Below, in pieces: positions 45,601 to 56,000 of a stretch of 64,000 bases of DNA. This stretch comes from Mantamonas sphyraenae (taxonomy: Eukaryota > CRuMs > Mantamonadidae), in contig JAPMXV010000054.1 in NCBI GenBank assembly GCA_026936335.1, forward strand, positions 310,001 through 374,000, in the 5' to 3' direction. Position numbers and translations under genes: made by a program. Each line of letters starts with the position of its first letter. The stretch's first letter is position 1. The notes beneath the pieces are model-generated. The model was given only the letters and a program-made list of their open reading frames with translations, searched no databases and was not told the DNA's origin.

Positions 45601-47691
45601 GGGAACAGCGATCCCGTGCGAGCCTCGGTTCTGTCCAGCACACACATTGTGGTGACGACGCCGCTCGATTCAGCCGGTGATCAGCCGGTCAAGGTGGCCC
45701 TGAACGGAGTGCAGTTTGCTCCGTCCACAGTCCTGTTCCACTTTGAAGTCATCACCTGTCCCAGCAACACCATCTCGCCTACAGGGAGCCCACAGAAGGA
45801 CGACGATTGCGTGTGCCGTCCAGGTTTCTACGAGCCGAACGGCAAACGAGGTGTGGAGTGCAAAGTGTGTCCGCCAGAGGCCATCTGTGACGGCCTGGGC
45901 AAGGCACCGTACCCCAGAAAGGGGTACTTTGCAACTACATCTGGTTTTGACCCCGTGTTTGTCCGCTGTGCAGTGGGCACCGCCTGCGTTGGAGGCGAGA
46001 CATCCGGCTGCAGCCCGGGATACACCGGTGTGCTGTGTGGCATCTGCGATGAGGGATACCACCGCTTGGGAGACACATGCGAGCCATGCCAAGAGAGCTC
46101 CGCGGCCATGTTGACCATCCTTGTGCTACTTTTCGTGGCGTACGTGTTTTACGTGCGGCGACAGGTGCGTTCGACGCGAGCGACCGGCCGCGCGGCCGCC
46201 CTGGCCATCACCAACCTGCAGGTTATCAGCACATTTGCGGACTACCGCTTGGAATGGCCGGAAAGCGTCCAACAATTCCTCGGCTTGTTCTCTCTGGCAA
46301 ACTTCAACTTGGACATTGCGTCGCCAGAGTGCTCGTTCGCTTCCTCCTGGACGTTTGAGACTCGCTTTTGGTTCACCATGGCGCTGCCCGTGATCTTTTT
46401 GGTGGGCATTGTCCTGCGTGTGATCTTCCAGTTTGCGCGCGCAGAATGGGTGCGAGTGCGCGGCGAGCGTTTCCGAGCGAACCATCCGTCATTCTGCGCC
46501 GAGCCGGACGCCAGCTTGTCCGGCTGGCGCTTTGTAATCGAGCTTGCAAGGTACCGGCTGTCCACTGTGTTCACGCATGGCGAATTGGTGGATCAGGAGA
46601 CGCTGCGTAACGTCGTGAACGAGATGCTCTTCACTATGGGCCTCCTGTACATCACACTCACCACGCGTGTGCTGTCTGTGTTTGATTGCACGGAGGTTCA
46701 GCCCGGAGTGTCCGTGCTTGACGCAGACACCACCGTTCAATGTTGGGTTGACGGCGGCGCACACGCACAGCTCCTTCTTCCAGCAATCGTGTTTGCAGGA
46801 GTCTACGTGCTGGGTCTTCCGCTGCTGCTGGCAGTCATCATGTACGCTGGGCGTGAAGCAAGCACGCGCCACAGTCCAGCCTTCCAGCAAACGTTTTCCA
46901 GCTTGTTTGTGCGCTTCTCACCGCAGTATTTCTGGTTTGACGCGATTGTGCTGCTGCGCAAAGCCGCCATCGTCGCCATCAAGTTGTTTGCCACAACACA
47001 ACCCACTCTGCAGGGATTGATCGGCTTGGTGGTCATCGGAGGAGCTGCGCAGCTGCAGGCCTCTTGGCAGCCCTACCGGTCCAGCAAGCAGAACAGGCTG
47101 GAGTCGGTGCTGCTCGTGCAGAGTCTGCTGATCTTGCTGTCTGGCATTGTGTTTGTCACAGGAAGCTACGGCAACACCGACGGGCGTGAGGCATGGGCTG
47201 GAGTTGCCATTGCCTCGCAAATAGCCGTGCTTGTGACCTGTGTCTGGTTTGTCGCCAAGGACATCTGGGATGGTGTGCAGGAAGAGCGAATCGCCAACCT
47301 GGCCACGGCTGAACAAGCTGTTCTGCTTCAGCGTCTGCACACACACATTCTTCTGCCGTACTTCCACCCAGATCATCACCTGCGCCTCAAGATGCTTGCC
47401 TGCACCAAGCTTTCGCTTGACGAGCTGCGTGCGCTCGCCACCGAGGGTGCCAACGCACAGGTGCAATCGATGCGTCAGTTCGATGCTGTGCAATCTTTAC
47501 ACGGCGTGACTTCTGCTGTTCAGCCACAAGCGCGTGTGGACATCTCCGCGCATGCCGTTGCATTCGCTGACGCACCACTGAACAAGCTTCTGAACGCATT
47601 GGCAGCGGACCTGACATCCACCACCAATGTGCTGCAGGCATTCTTCACCAGGGACAAATCTGGAAACCACATCGAATTGAACTCCTTTTGA
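42685..47691 (+). CDS. Multidomain surface receptor: propeller, IPT repeats, Cys-rich neck, multi-span membrane domain
   Basis: This 1668-residue single-exon gene starts at the ATG before a signal peptide (MILLGLLLLLLGRPLPVKA). The frame is open further upstream but without signal or conservation. Residues 20-414 are SBBP-type propeller blades (AVAPNNDIVVAGTTGG, DVVVTKWTADGDKVW). A Cys-rich segment follows (CPVGSYANASHRTTCFPC), then about six IPT/TIG domains (to about 1020; e.g. GTHVDLRGGNL, ATKVTISGSGFVDTG). A second Cys-rich neck (CDEGYHRLGDTCEPC) leads to about eight membrane spans at 1141-1529. The last 140 residues are cytoplasmic. The neck and spans are homologous to the giant receptor at 18631-40417. 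Function is probably adhesion or signalling; the ligand is unknown. Confidence 0.85.
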   Translation: MILLGLLLLLLGRPLPVKADWSIQYGTMEGETAWDVAVAPNNDIVVAGTTGGPLYVNASVGGVTDGYVQRRTALGDVIWTRQLGSTDYDDLTAVAVSQAGEAYAAGFSRGSFHGQSVVGGEDMVLVKLSTSGVVLWARQWGSVDNDRALGVAVGPSGAVYVVGRSLHSVDGQTRFGRFDVVVTKWTADGDKVWTRQFGTPENDEGKAIAVSSDEEILVTGFVGDSIDGEPFVGAPGASPDLFVARFAANGDRLWTRLWGDSQQNAGNDIAVSGDVVYVVGQTYSASGTGLFDPFTPDSVSLAYTVNGTRLWFRNFATPVQTDYPTGVGVHASGDIFVSGVVNTQFESAMEMYLARFSTNGHLLWKRVWGASAGDYITGLDIAPSGLIMLSGYTLSSLARPVQGSYDALLTQVKPELNCTQEGSFSGDILKVPGPYEDGVSVCKLCPVGSYANASHRTTCFPCPPGSISLLPGQSACNISLPVVTSINLHTMPDTGGTHVDLRGGNLNISTIPVWRASDGTKRSGVNCSFVTDTRMTCDTPPFPKLGTVSVLIEDERLPDYFDSPTMDVYRDGFVGPSPRSGPIKGGTLVSIAGQGLSSRDGTLAGCRFGTNPASKLVIQPSAIVCTSPMGIPTGRVNVSVSLNGQQWHTVADGRFWFYEASLRGLSINSGLTTGGTHVSMHTEGIVDAGDVPVILMRGNTTGTIVSATQVDMVTPHVDTPLFAPGSTFSVSVQLAPNGQQFLEASFPFALYPPHGLVGAVPFTMPVSSPGMVTLSPDDDKSFSNTGNSIRVRFRSSGGSIVTVSGEYRSSTSIRAAAPTLAPEQSGMGAVSIALNGQQWSPWRELTRFRVDSVAPAWSPSTGDTDVVVTGHGFNSTGINLLCSFDGLQSSGTFVSSSQVRCVTPPSLAPGVVAVGVSTNGANFATSASASIQIYAPPIVSSIEPTKATRGQATKVTISGSGFVDTGLAAVQFGNSDPVRASVLSSTHIVVTTPLDSAGDQPVKVALNGVQFAPSTVLFHFEVITCPSNTISPTGSPQKDDDCVCRPGFYEPNGKRGVECKVCPPEAICDGLGKAPYPRKGYFATTSGFDPVFVRCAVGTACVGGETSGCSPGYTGVLCGICDEGYHRLGDTCEPCQESSAAMLTILVLLFVAYVFYVRRQVRSTRATGRAAALAITNLQVISTFADYRLEWPESVQQFLGLFSLANFNLDIASPECSFASSWTFETRFWFTMALPVIFLVGIVLRVIFQFARAEWVRVRGERFRANHPSFCAEPDASLSGWRFVIELARYRLSTVFTHGELVDQETLRNVVNEMLFTMGLLYITLTTRVLSVFDCTEVQPGVSVLDADTTVQCWVDGGAHAQLLLPAIVFAGVYVLGLPLLLAVIMYAGREASTRHSPAFQQTFSSLFVRFSPQYFWFDAIVLLRKAAIVAIKLFATTQPTLQGLIGLVVIGGAAQLQASWQPYRSSKQNRLESVLLVQSLLILLSGIVFVTGSYGNTDGREAWAGVAIASQIAVLVTCVWFVAKDIWDGVQEERIANLATAEQAVLLQRLHTHILLPYFHPDHHLRLKMLACTKLSLDELRALATEGANAQVQSMRQFDAVQSLHGVTSAVQPQARVDISAHAVAFADAPLNKLLNALAADLTSTTNVLQAFFTRDKSGNHIELNSF

Positions 47692-47704
47692 TTCTGCCTC
47701 CCTC

Positions 47705-50398
47705 TCACGCTGCAAGGACGTCGTCCACAAATCGTCGGTACAGGACGTCGCCCGACTGCCCGCGGTACTCGTTGATAAGGGTGTCCAGGTCGGCCTGTTT
47801 GATTTGGTACTGGCACAACGCCAGCGACGTGCCAAACTTGGCCTCGCTGATTGTGCCGCGGCGCAGCTTGTCAAAGTCTCCAAAGAACTCGCCCGGACGT
47901 ACCTTGAGACGCTTGCTTTGCTGCTTGAGATCGGCCAGGATCTCTTCCAGCGTTGCGTCGCGCTCCTCTTGCTTCTGCTTGAGCTGTTTTGCGTTGCGAG
48001 TGCGATGCAGATGCTTCTTCGAGTGCTCCTCAAACGTCACGGTGTCCTGCACCGCCTGCTTGCCGCCGTACACGCCGGCTGCAAACGCAACATAGTCCAC
48101 CAAACCCGTCTCGTCGTCCTTAAACTCGGCAATCAGCTGCTTCATCTCGCGTTCCGTCGTGCGGAACTCGAGGAACGACAGGCCCTGGCGGAATTGCTTC
48201 TGCGTCACAAAGCCCTTGCGCAGCTTGTCGATGTCCTGAAAGAAGTTTTCCACAATGATGCCGCGTTGGTTGGTGCGTGTGCGGAAACGGAGCAGCAGCT
48301 TGCGCACAGGTCCACTCACGCGACGCGTCTCCTTCTCGTGGCTCAGGTCGATGGTCATGGGCTTCACTTCCTTGCGTGGTGACTTTTCCAGACCCTTGCT
48401 GGTGAACGCCTCCTCGACGTCGTCCGAGAAGCGTCGGTAGTCCACGTAGCGGCCAGTCAGCTTCGTGCTCTTGTACGCCTTGCACAGCATGCCGTGCTCA
48501 TCGTCCGTCAGTGTGATGCCACTGACGTCCAGGCAATTGCGGAACTGGTTAAAGGTGACCACGCCGCGGTGGAGGCGGTCGAAATCGCGGAAAAACTCTG
48601 CGACCCGGATGCGCTGTTGCACGCATCGTTTCTGGATGCGCGTCAACAGTGAGTCCAGATCGTCGTCTTCGTAGTCCACCTCGTTCTCATTGATTTGATG
48701 TGTGGCTTGTGTGTCCACAAACACGGGACGCAGCACCACCTTGGATTCCTCCTTCTTCTGCTGCTTGCTCTGGTCGTCCACCCACGCCTTGGCCTCGGCG
48801 TCCTTGATGAATGCCGCGTAGTTGACCATGCCGCTGCTGGCCAGTCCCTCTTGGTCCAGGATGGAATACTTCTTCACCAGAGCATCGGTATCCTCCGGAG
48901 ACACGTCGATCTTGCCGATCTGCAGGATGCGCGTAAACTGTGCCGCTGTGACCACTCCTGTGCGCCGTTTGTCAAAGTCGTAAAACAAGGGCGTGAGAGT
49001 GATGCGTTGGTTGTTCACATAGTCTTGCAGGCGGCGCATGACGCGGTTGGCCTCGCTGAGGTCGCGTTTGGAAATCTTGGCCAGCGGCCGTGTTTCCGTC
49101 AAGTCCTTCTCGCGTGCCGTGCGGATGCCCAGCGATTCGTTGAGTGTGATGCGCGGGGTCTGAAAGACGGTGTTTACGGCTGCGGTAAAGTCGCGGTAGG
49201 CGAATCGTCCGTCGCTGTTGCGGTACTTCTCCTTGAGCAGTTCCAGCTGGTTTTCGGTGAGGTGGATCTTGCAGGTTTCCAGCACAGTGCCCAGGTGGCT
49301 TTCAGCCACATGGCCCAAACGGAGACCGTCGTAGTCGCGAAAGTACTCCTCGAGACGGATCTTGGACTTGGCCACTGTGTCTCGAACCAGCTGCTCCACC
49401 TGGTCGGCGTTGCTGTACAGGGTTCGCTTCTTCTTTGGGCTGGCGACCGATCGGCGCACACGCACCGACGAGCGCAACGAATCCTCTGCGCCAAACTCAA
49501 AGGCGGTTTGGGACCCCTGCACAAGGGCTTCCACGGTGTCGTGCAGGTCGCGGTAGTTGACTTTGCCACCGACGCCTCCGATGGAGCGCTTCCCGTGGAC
49601 GTCGCGAGCTGCGTACTTGCCCAGCAGCAGGTTTGTGTGGTTTGTGTTGAGGTTGAACACGTTGAGACCCTGCAGGAACTGGTGATGGGTCACATAGCCC
49701 GTGTTCTGCTTGTCCCAGTCCTGGAAGAACGACTTGAGGTGGTAGCCACGCACAGAGCATTCCTTGGCCAACTTGAGGTGCAATGCACGCAGCTGGGACT
49801 CCTGTCGCGGAGGAAGCTTGTTCAGAGGACGCGTGCGGATGAGCGACGACGTGTCCTGCAGCGAAGCCCGAGGCGTCTTTTCCAGATTCTTCAGGGTGAA
49901 CACTGTGGTCGCACGTGCGTCGAACATGGTCGTGTGCGTGTGCGCGCATGGTTATGTGTGCAAATAGGCAAGGCGCATGCGTGCGTGGAGTGTGCGTGGA
50001 GTGTGTGTGTGCGTGTGTGCGTGAGCAGAGTGCCGTGAGGGCCAGAGTCAAACGGGCCGATTTTTAAACGTTGGGTCAGCCGAGAGCGAAACGCGCGGCC
50101 CACGGGAGTGCAGGGGACACATACCGGAATTGATTGTGTCGCAAAAGGCGTTGTAGTCGATGCCCTTGCCACTGGTGTCATACTTTTCAACAAGCATATC
50201 CACCTCGACCTGGGGCAGCTGGAAGCCTCCCTGCTGCAGCGCTCGCTCAAACTGTGTCTCGGTGATGTACCCGTGCTTCAGCTTATCAAAGTCGCGAAAG
50301 AACTCGTCGATGCGCACACGCTTGACAAACACGTGCGACTTGATGCGAGACTCGAGTTCGTCGACGTCGTTGGCAAACTGGGGATCAGGTGACGACAT
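47705..50398 (-). CDS. Protein of seven degenerate EF-hand-like repeats
   Basis: Two exons (50398-50125, 49902-47705) join in phase 1 over a 222-nt intron (GTATGT...CACAG), giving 823 residues. The splice restores INSVFTLKNLEKTP. Seven repeats of about 105-120 residues each start with a helix and a loop such as RIDEFFRDFDKLKHGYIT or RVAEFFRDFDRLHRGVVT. The loop has Asp at positions 1 and 3 but two extra residues before the Gly, so it probably does not bind calcium well. The second half of each repeat reads like DYRRFSDDVEEAF. The pattern resembles EFCAB6-type and other cilium-linked EF-hand repeat proteins. Stop codons of this gene and the receptor at 47691 are 13 bp apart. Confidence 0.8.
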
Positions 50399-50473
50399 TC
50401 CGGAGTGGAGTGCGGGGGGGGGTTGTCTTGCCGGTGCCTGCGTCAACATGACACACACTGTGGCATTCTGCCC
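50399..50473. promoter_or_regulatory. 75-bp divergent promoter
   Basis: This gap separates the divergent starts of the EF-hand-like gene and the unrecognised gene at 50474. It holds a G run at about 50416-50423 and no other clear element. Confidence 0.35.
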
Positions 50474-51823
50474 ATGGACAACATTGACGCTACAGGGAGA
50501 CCAGCCACGAAGATGTGGACGAAAACATGGATGCAAGTGTCGTCGGGGACTCCTGCACGCACTGTCGGGAACAGTCGAAAGCGAAAGATGTCGTCGCGGC
50601 TGGGCAAGCCATCGAGTTGGTCACAATGGGCACAGGGGGTGCAAATGGAGCTACTGGTGAATGCCAACAGCGCAGCGCAGCTGGAGCGGCTCAAGCGACT
50701 GCAGAACGGGGGTGGGGCGTCGATGTTTGGAGGGGTGGGACCAAAGCAACGGCAACGGCTGCTGCTGAGCAACGACCCTGGCGAGGTGTTTGGTGAGTAT
50801 TGCAAGCAGTGGAAGGAAGAGGGTGGGCAGGAGGACAGCGCAGCTGGGGTGTTTGTACGTTCGTTCCAGGAGCTGCAGGAGCAGTTTGTGGAGCGGCTGC
50901 GCAGAGAGACTGAGCAAACTGGCGAGGAGCTGTTTGTATGGTCTGACGAGCTGCTGGAAATGGGCATGGCCTCGTCTGTGGAGGAGGGAGACAAGCTGTC
51001 GGGCCAGTTTTGGCTGAGTGCATGCCACATGGCGGCGTTTGTACAGTGGAAGGAGGCAGCTGCGTTTCTGAAGGCCACAGGGTACCCTGACGTGAAAGAC
51101 GTCAGCAAGGCCGTGTCTGCTGTGTGTGGAGTGCAGTACGCGCTCCAGCAAGAGACCGAGGAAGGAGGCGAGGAGAACAAAGAGGTGGTGGTGGTGCTGG
51201 TTGTGGGCGAAGGCACACAGCCGATGCTCTCGCTACTGCTGCAGTGGACTCTGGGCGAGCGCGCATGTGTGGTGAGTGTGGATCCTGCGTTGGCAGTGAA
51301 TTCAGAGATGGGTGGCGGTGTGATGGAGCAATCGGATGTGGTTGTGGTGGAACGCGGGACGAAGGACCACGAGCAAGAACCAGAATCGCTCGGGGTGTGG
51401 CAGGACGGTGTGCTGCTTGTAAACAGGCGGTTGCAAGAGGTGCAAGTGCAAACACAAAGGAAATGTGCGGTCGTGGCATACCATGCGCATGTGGGCGTGA
51501 CTGCGTGCCTGCGTGCCGTGTGTGGCACAGGGGAGCCAGGTCAGGTTTGTGTGATCGCTTGTCCTTGTTGCTCGTTCCATCGCAGCATGAGCAGCATCCA
51601 GATCAAAACGCAGGAGCAAGAGACGTCCAGAGACGGCCAAGGGGAAGACAAGGAACAGACGGAGGAAGGGGCGGAGGAGGAGGAGAGTGGACGCAAGACA
51701 AGGCGTCGCCATGCGGTCGGGCCCAGCTGGGTCATGGAGGACGCAGGTGTGGTGCATCAGCATCGCAGTGTGCGTGGGTGGATCGGATTGGCAAGCGTGT
51801 CGACATGCGGTGAGGGTGGGTGA
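50474..51823 (+). CDS. Unrecognised protein with possible Rossmann-like half
   Basis: This single frame of 449 residues starts at the first ATG in the divergent gap; another start at 50588 (MSSRLGKPSS) is possible. The first 220 residues are helical and contain a long acidic stretch. From about residue 230 a hydrophobic strand and glycine turn (EVVVVLVVGEGTQPMLSLLL) followed by ERACVVSVDPA looks like the first half of a SAM- or nucleotide-binding Rossmann fold. Later segments are KCAVVAYHAHVGV and QVCVIACPCCSF. The tail is charged and Lys/Arg/Glu-rich. I cannot name a family; a methyltransferase is one possibility. The stop is 27 bp from the convergent TRAP-alpha stop. Confidence 0.6.
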   Translation: MDNIDATGRPATKMWTKTWMQVSSGTPARTVGNSRKRKMSSRLGKPSSWSQWAQGVQMELLVNANSAAQLERLKRLQNGGGASMFGGVGPKQRQRLLLSNDPGEVFGEYCKQWKEEGGQEDSAAGVFVRSFQELQEQFVERLRRETEQTGEELFVWSDELLEMGMASSVEEGDKLSGQFWLSACHMAAFVQWKEAAAFLKATGYPDVKDVSKAVSAVCGVQYALQQETEEGGEENKEVVVVLVVGEGTQPMLSLLLQWTLGERACVVSVDPALAVNSEMGGGVMEQSDVVVVERGTKDHEQEPESLGVWQDGVLLVNRRLQEVQVQTQRKCAVVAYHAHVGVTACLRAVCGTGEPGQVCVIACPCCSFHRSMSSIQIKTQEQETSRDGQGEDKEQTEEGAEEEESGRKTRRRHAVGPSWVMEDAGVVHQHRSVRGWIGLASVSTCGEGG

Positions 51824-51850
51824 GGAGGACGATCGATTTCATCACGGTGT

Positions 51851-53074
51851 TCAGTTGTTCTTCTTCTTGCCGCCCTTCTTGGCTCCCTTCTTGCCGTTGC
51901 GCGAGGCCAAAGTGTTTCCCTGGATCCACTCTGCGTCGTAGCCAACGCCAGTGCCCTTCTCCTGGGCAGAGGCGGACTGGGACGAGGTCTGGGTGCTGAT
52001 GTAGGCGATGTAGGCTACGACGGCGATGCCAGCAGCAATGGCCACATACGTAAACAGGGCCTCGGTGTCAAAATGCGACTGGGATTCAACGAGGTCGATG
52101 GTCTTGTTGAGGACGTAGGTGAGGTACTGCTGCTCGGGCTGCAGCACATCCTGGTACTGAACGCGGCAGGCGAGGCCAAACTCGCGCGGTTCCAGTGTCT
52201 TGTCCGGCATGAAGCTATATTCAAAGGTGGCCTGCAGCGTGCTGGGCACAACCTGGTAGGGTGCAAGGACCGTGTACTGTGGGTGCGAGGGCAGTGCGTG
52301 CGTACGTGATGTGCAAGCGGGCCCGATGCGTGTCAGCGCATGGGAAAAAGGGAAGGCGGCGTTGTCCGGCAGCAGGCACAAAACACTCACGTTTTCGACG
52401 ACCATGCTGTAGTCCAGGTGGTACAGGAGCTGGCAGGCAACGAGGGTGACGTTGTAGTTGCTGTTGCCGACGTTGTTCAGCGAGAGGAGGACGTCGACGC
52501 GCTCACCCGAGGGGAACTCTGTGGCGGGTCAAGCAATCAAGGACGGCGCGCGTTGGGGAGGCGGACGCAGGACGGGAGCCATGGACACAGACAGGGTGAG
52601 CCAACCTCGCACGCATTGGAGGAGAAAGGGCAGGCAGAACGGCCAATGGGTCGGGCGTGTGGCTGGAGGGAAGGAGAGAGTGGCCGGCGGGCAGCCACGG
52701 CAACAAGTGACGTGTGCATGCGCTCAGGCGGCCTGGACGGCAGACGTACGCTCATTGGGAAAGTCCGGGAAGAGGTATGTGGTCTTGAGGTCATCTGCAG
52801 GCAGGAGCTCGGGGGTCTGCTGCTCCTGCTCCTGTTCAGCCGAGCTGCCGGGCTGCGCCAAAACTGCGGGAGGGCAGCGGGTCAATGCGAGGCCGAGCAA
52901 AGGCGGTGCGGGTGGGCGTGAGCATAAATAGAGACGGGCCAGGCAGACCACAATGGGGCCAGGGACACATGGCAGGGCAAAAACAAATCAGAGCTGCAAA
53001 GGGGGCTTCAACGACGTACCTGCGCCACTCATGAGGAGAGCTGCGAGCAGAAAAACCGAAAGGAGTCGCGCCAT
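51851..53074 (-). CDS. SSR1: Translocon-associated protein subunit alpha (TRAP-alpha)
   Basis: Four exons (53074-53020, 52863-52750, 52518-52391, 52276-51851) encode 240 residues. Introns are 156, 231 and 114 nt with donors GTACGT, GTACGT and GTGAGT. Exon 1 is the signal peptide (ARLLSVFLLAALLMSGA). An acidic lumenal segment (EQEQEQQTPE) precedes the family Ig-like domain, with LNNVGNSNYNV, then TLQATFEYSFMPDKTLEPRE, which matches TRAP-alpha directly. One membrane span (ALFTYVAIAAGIAVVAYIAY) lies near residue 180, and the cytosolic tail is Lys/Gly-rich (GKKGAKKGGKKKNN). TRAP-alpha helps proteins enter the ER through Sec61. The start lies 23 bp from the divergent RasGEF start. Confidence 0.9.
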
Positions 53075-53097
53075 CTCGTCCAGACAAGTTGGGCGCC
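53075..53097. promoter_or_regulatory. 23-bp gap between two divergent start codons
   Basis: The minus ATG of TRAP-alpha (53074) and the plus ATG of the RasGEF (53098) are separated by only 23 bp. Their 5' leaders or promoters must overlap each other's coding sequence unless one real start lies further inside. Confidence 0.6.
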
Positions 53098-56000
53098 ATG
53101 GCGGAAAGCAGTGGTGACGCGGATCAGGTGGCCAACGACATCCTGACATTGGGGGACGAGCTACTGGAACGTAGGCTCAAGGTGTCAGGCAGGAATGCAC
53201 TGACGCGGGAGGCAGTGCGAGAGTACGAGCAGGTGTGTGAGGTGGCCTCGGCTCAGCTATCGAGCTTGAGCCAGGCATTGGCATGCGAACACGGTTCGCT
53301 GCAGGCGCTGGGCGAGCACACAGTGAACAGTGTGGTGCAGTGTTGCCAACAGCTGGTGGCCGTGTACCAGGTGTGCTGTTCGGCCCAGCAGGTGGACGTG
53401 GAGAGCATCCGCTTCTACGAACACGCCCTGTACCTCGCTGTGGCCGACCTGCACGCCTTTTGTCACATGGCTGTGTCCCACTCATCCGTACACACCCAAC
53501 TCAACACGGCCATTGTCGAGCTGTCCATGCGGGTGGCCCAGTTGGACGAGGACCAGCTCAAACTGCAGCGGCTTGCCGTCGCTGCCAGCTCCCTTCTCCA
53601 GCGCCTCGTGGCCAACAACCACACCGACTTTTCCCTCACCTACCTCAACGTTTGTATGGAGCGCCTGGTCAAGGCTGCCGAGAGCATGGCACTCTCTCGC
53701 ACCTCGGGCCCTCTGCAGCAGCTCACTGTGCTCAATGCCTCGGAGGCCGTGAAACAAACCTTTGCCCAGCTCAAAGCCGTGGTGTACGGCAGCGAGGCGG
53801 CGCAGGAGAAGATTGTGGCCGCAGAGGGTGGCAACAGCCTCGAGGACACGGGCGAGGACGGTGGAGAGGGTGCGGAGAGCGAGGAGCGCGTGCAAAACGT
53901 GGGCGGTGTGCGGCGCGAGGGCCGAGCCTCGAAACGAAAGGGGATCTACTTGGGCTCTGTGCTCACCGTGTCGCCGCCCGAAGACATGGAAGTCAACGAG
54001 AGCGACCGAGACAAGTGGCCAGCCACGGTGATGGAGCTGGACCATGCCGCAATGCTCGACGAGTTTGTGCTGATGTGCACCTGCGTGGGCCACCTCCTGG
54101 ACGCAAGCGTCATGCCTGCGCAACAGAACTCGGACGAATCGGAAAGTGGCATGGACGTGTTCAGGAGACGCTTCTCCATGAATGCAGGCAGTGGTGGCAG
54201 TGGCGGCGGCCAGAGGGACAGCTTGGGCAGCAGTCGTTCGCGGATGTCCACCTCCTCCTCGTCACGCACCTCGGTCAGCATGGCTGGCACCGTCTCGTCG
54301 CGGCTGTCCACAGCGTCGTCCTCGTCGTCGTCCCTGGCCTCGTCGCCGGCCCCTCCTTTGTACATTGGCGGCAAGCGAAGCAGTTCGCTCCGCGAGGGCC
54401 TTGTGCACTGGCCACACAAGAGCGAAGAGGACGACGGAGAGGACGGCAACAGTCGCGTTGGTGAGGATGTACATGCAGAAGCAGCGAGCATTGGAATGGC
54501 GCTGGCGGACTTGGACCTGGGCCTGGGCGGGAGCAGCAACAGCGGGGGCGAGGACGACGCGTACGATGAGCAGAGCGGGGGACGCAGTCGCAACACACGG
54601 TCACACAACAACAAGGGGGTGCGTGACGTACAGAGTTGGAGTGGAGTGATGTGGCAGGGGGACGAAGGCGAGGGCCACAGCGTGATTGGAGAGGACATGG
54701 TGGAGGATGCATTTGACAAGATCAAACCCGTGGACATTGTGAATGCTTTGAGCAACGTCAACCTGTCTCTGTGGCGACGAGACTCGTCGTCGTTTGAGAC
54801 GACGGATCTGCTGCTACCGGCGCGCAGCACCTCGCTTGCGTCCGCACGCGACCGAATGGAGGAGCAAATGGACGAGGATACAAGAAAAGGAGCTGTGGAT
54901 CCGACCACAGGCAAACCGACGTGGCCGTGGCGGCTGTTCCATGAGGATGTCGACACGCTGGAGGAGGTGGAGCGCAACTGCTGGGACGAACTCGACACCA
55001 GCGAGTATATTGTGTATGCGGGCCATGACAGCAGTAGCGAGAGGAGCAACGAGGATGACACGGGCTCAGACAGGGCTCAGGGGACCAAGGACGAAGACTC
55101 AGGTACAGGTACAGAGACAGACGTCATCGATTGGAGCAGCGGACGCACGGCAGGGGCTCGCACGATGGCACGCAAGTTTAGCAACACAATCAGTGCATCG
55201 TCGAGGGCTATGGCGATGAGCATGCTCGGGGAGCGGGGAGAGGACGGAGGCGGAAACGGCAACGAGAGCGGATCGAGCGGACAGTCAACCATTCGGGCGG
55301 CCTCGCTGAATCAGCTGATCCTGAAGCTGACGGCCGAAGACGAACAGCAAGACCCGCACTTTATGGAGGTATTCCTCACCTGCTACCGCTCGTTCACAAA
55401 CCCGCACGAGTTTTTCCACAAGCTGGTGGAACGGTACATGCCACCGCGGTGGATGACGGAGCTGCAGGAGCAAACGGACGAGGAGCCGTACGACATGCAA
55501 CAGTACGCCATGGTGAAGGAGGTGGAGCAGAGCTTGCCGGCGGTGCGCAACAGGGTGTACTATGTGATGGCCAAGTGGATCGAGTCGTGTTACTTTGACC
55601 TAGACTCGAGCCTGGTGACCAAGGTGCATGCGTTTATCGAGCACCAGTTGGCAGAGAATGGGATGGAGAATCTGGGGCGGCACCTGACGAGTATGCTGAT
55701 GCGCAAGGTGAAGGAAACGAAGGATGCAAGGCAGCACAGAGCCATCTCCTCGCGCACGGAGCTGTTCATTATGGAGCTGAACGACAATCGGGAATACCTG
55801 TTTTCCATGCTGTTTGACGAGGACGTGCTGAACGTGGCGGAGCAGATGTGCCACATCGACTACGAACTGTACAGTGTGATCAAACCGCAGGAACTGCTCA
55901 AGCAGGCGTGGAACAAGCCCGAGCTGAAGCGAGTGGCTGTCAACGTGGTCTCCATGGCTATGCGCTTCAACTCTGTAAGCAACTGGGTGACGAGTTGCAT

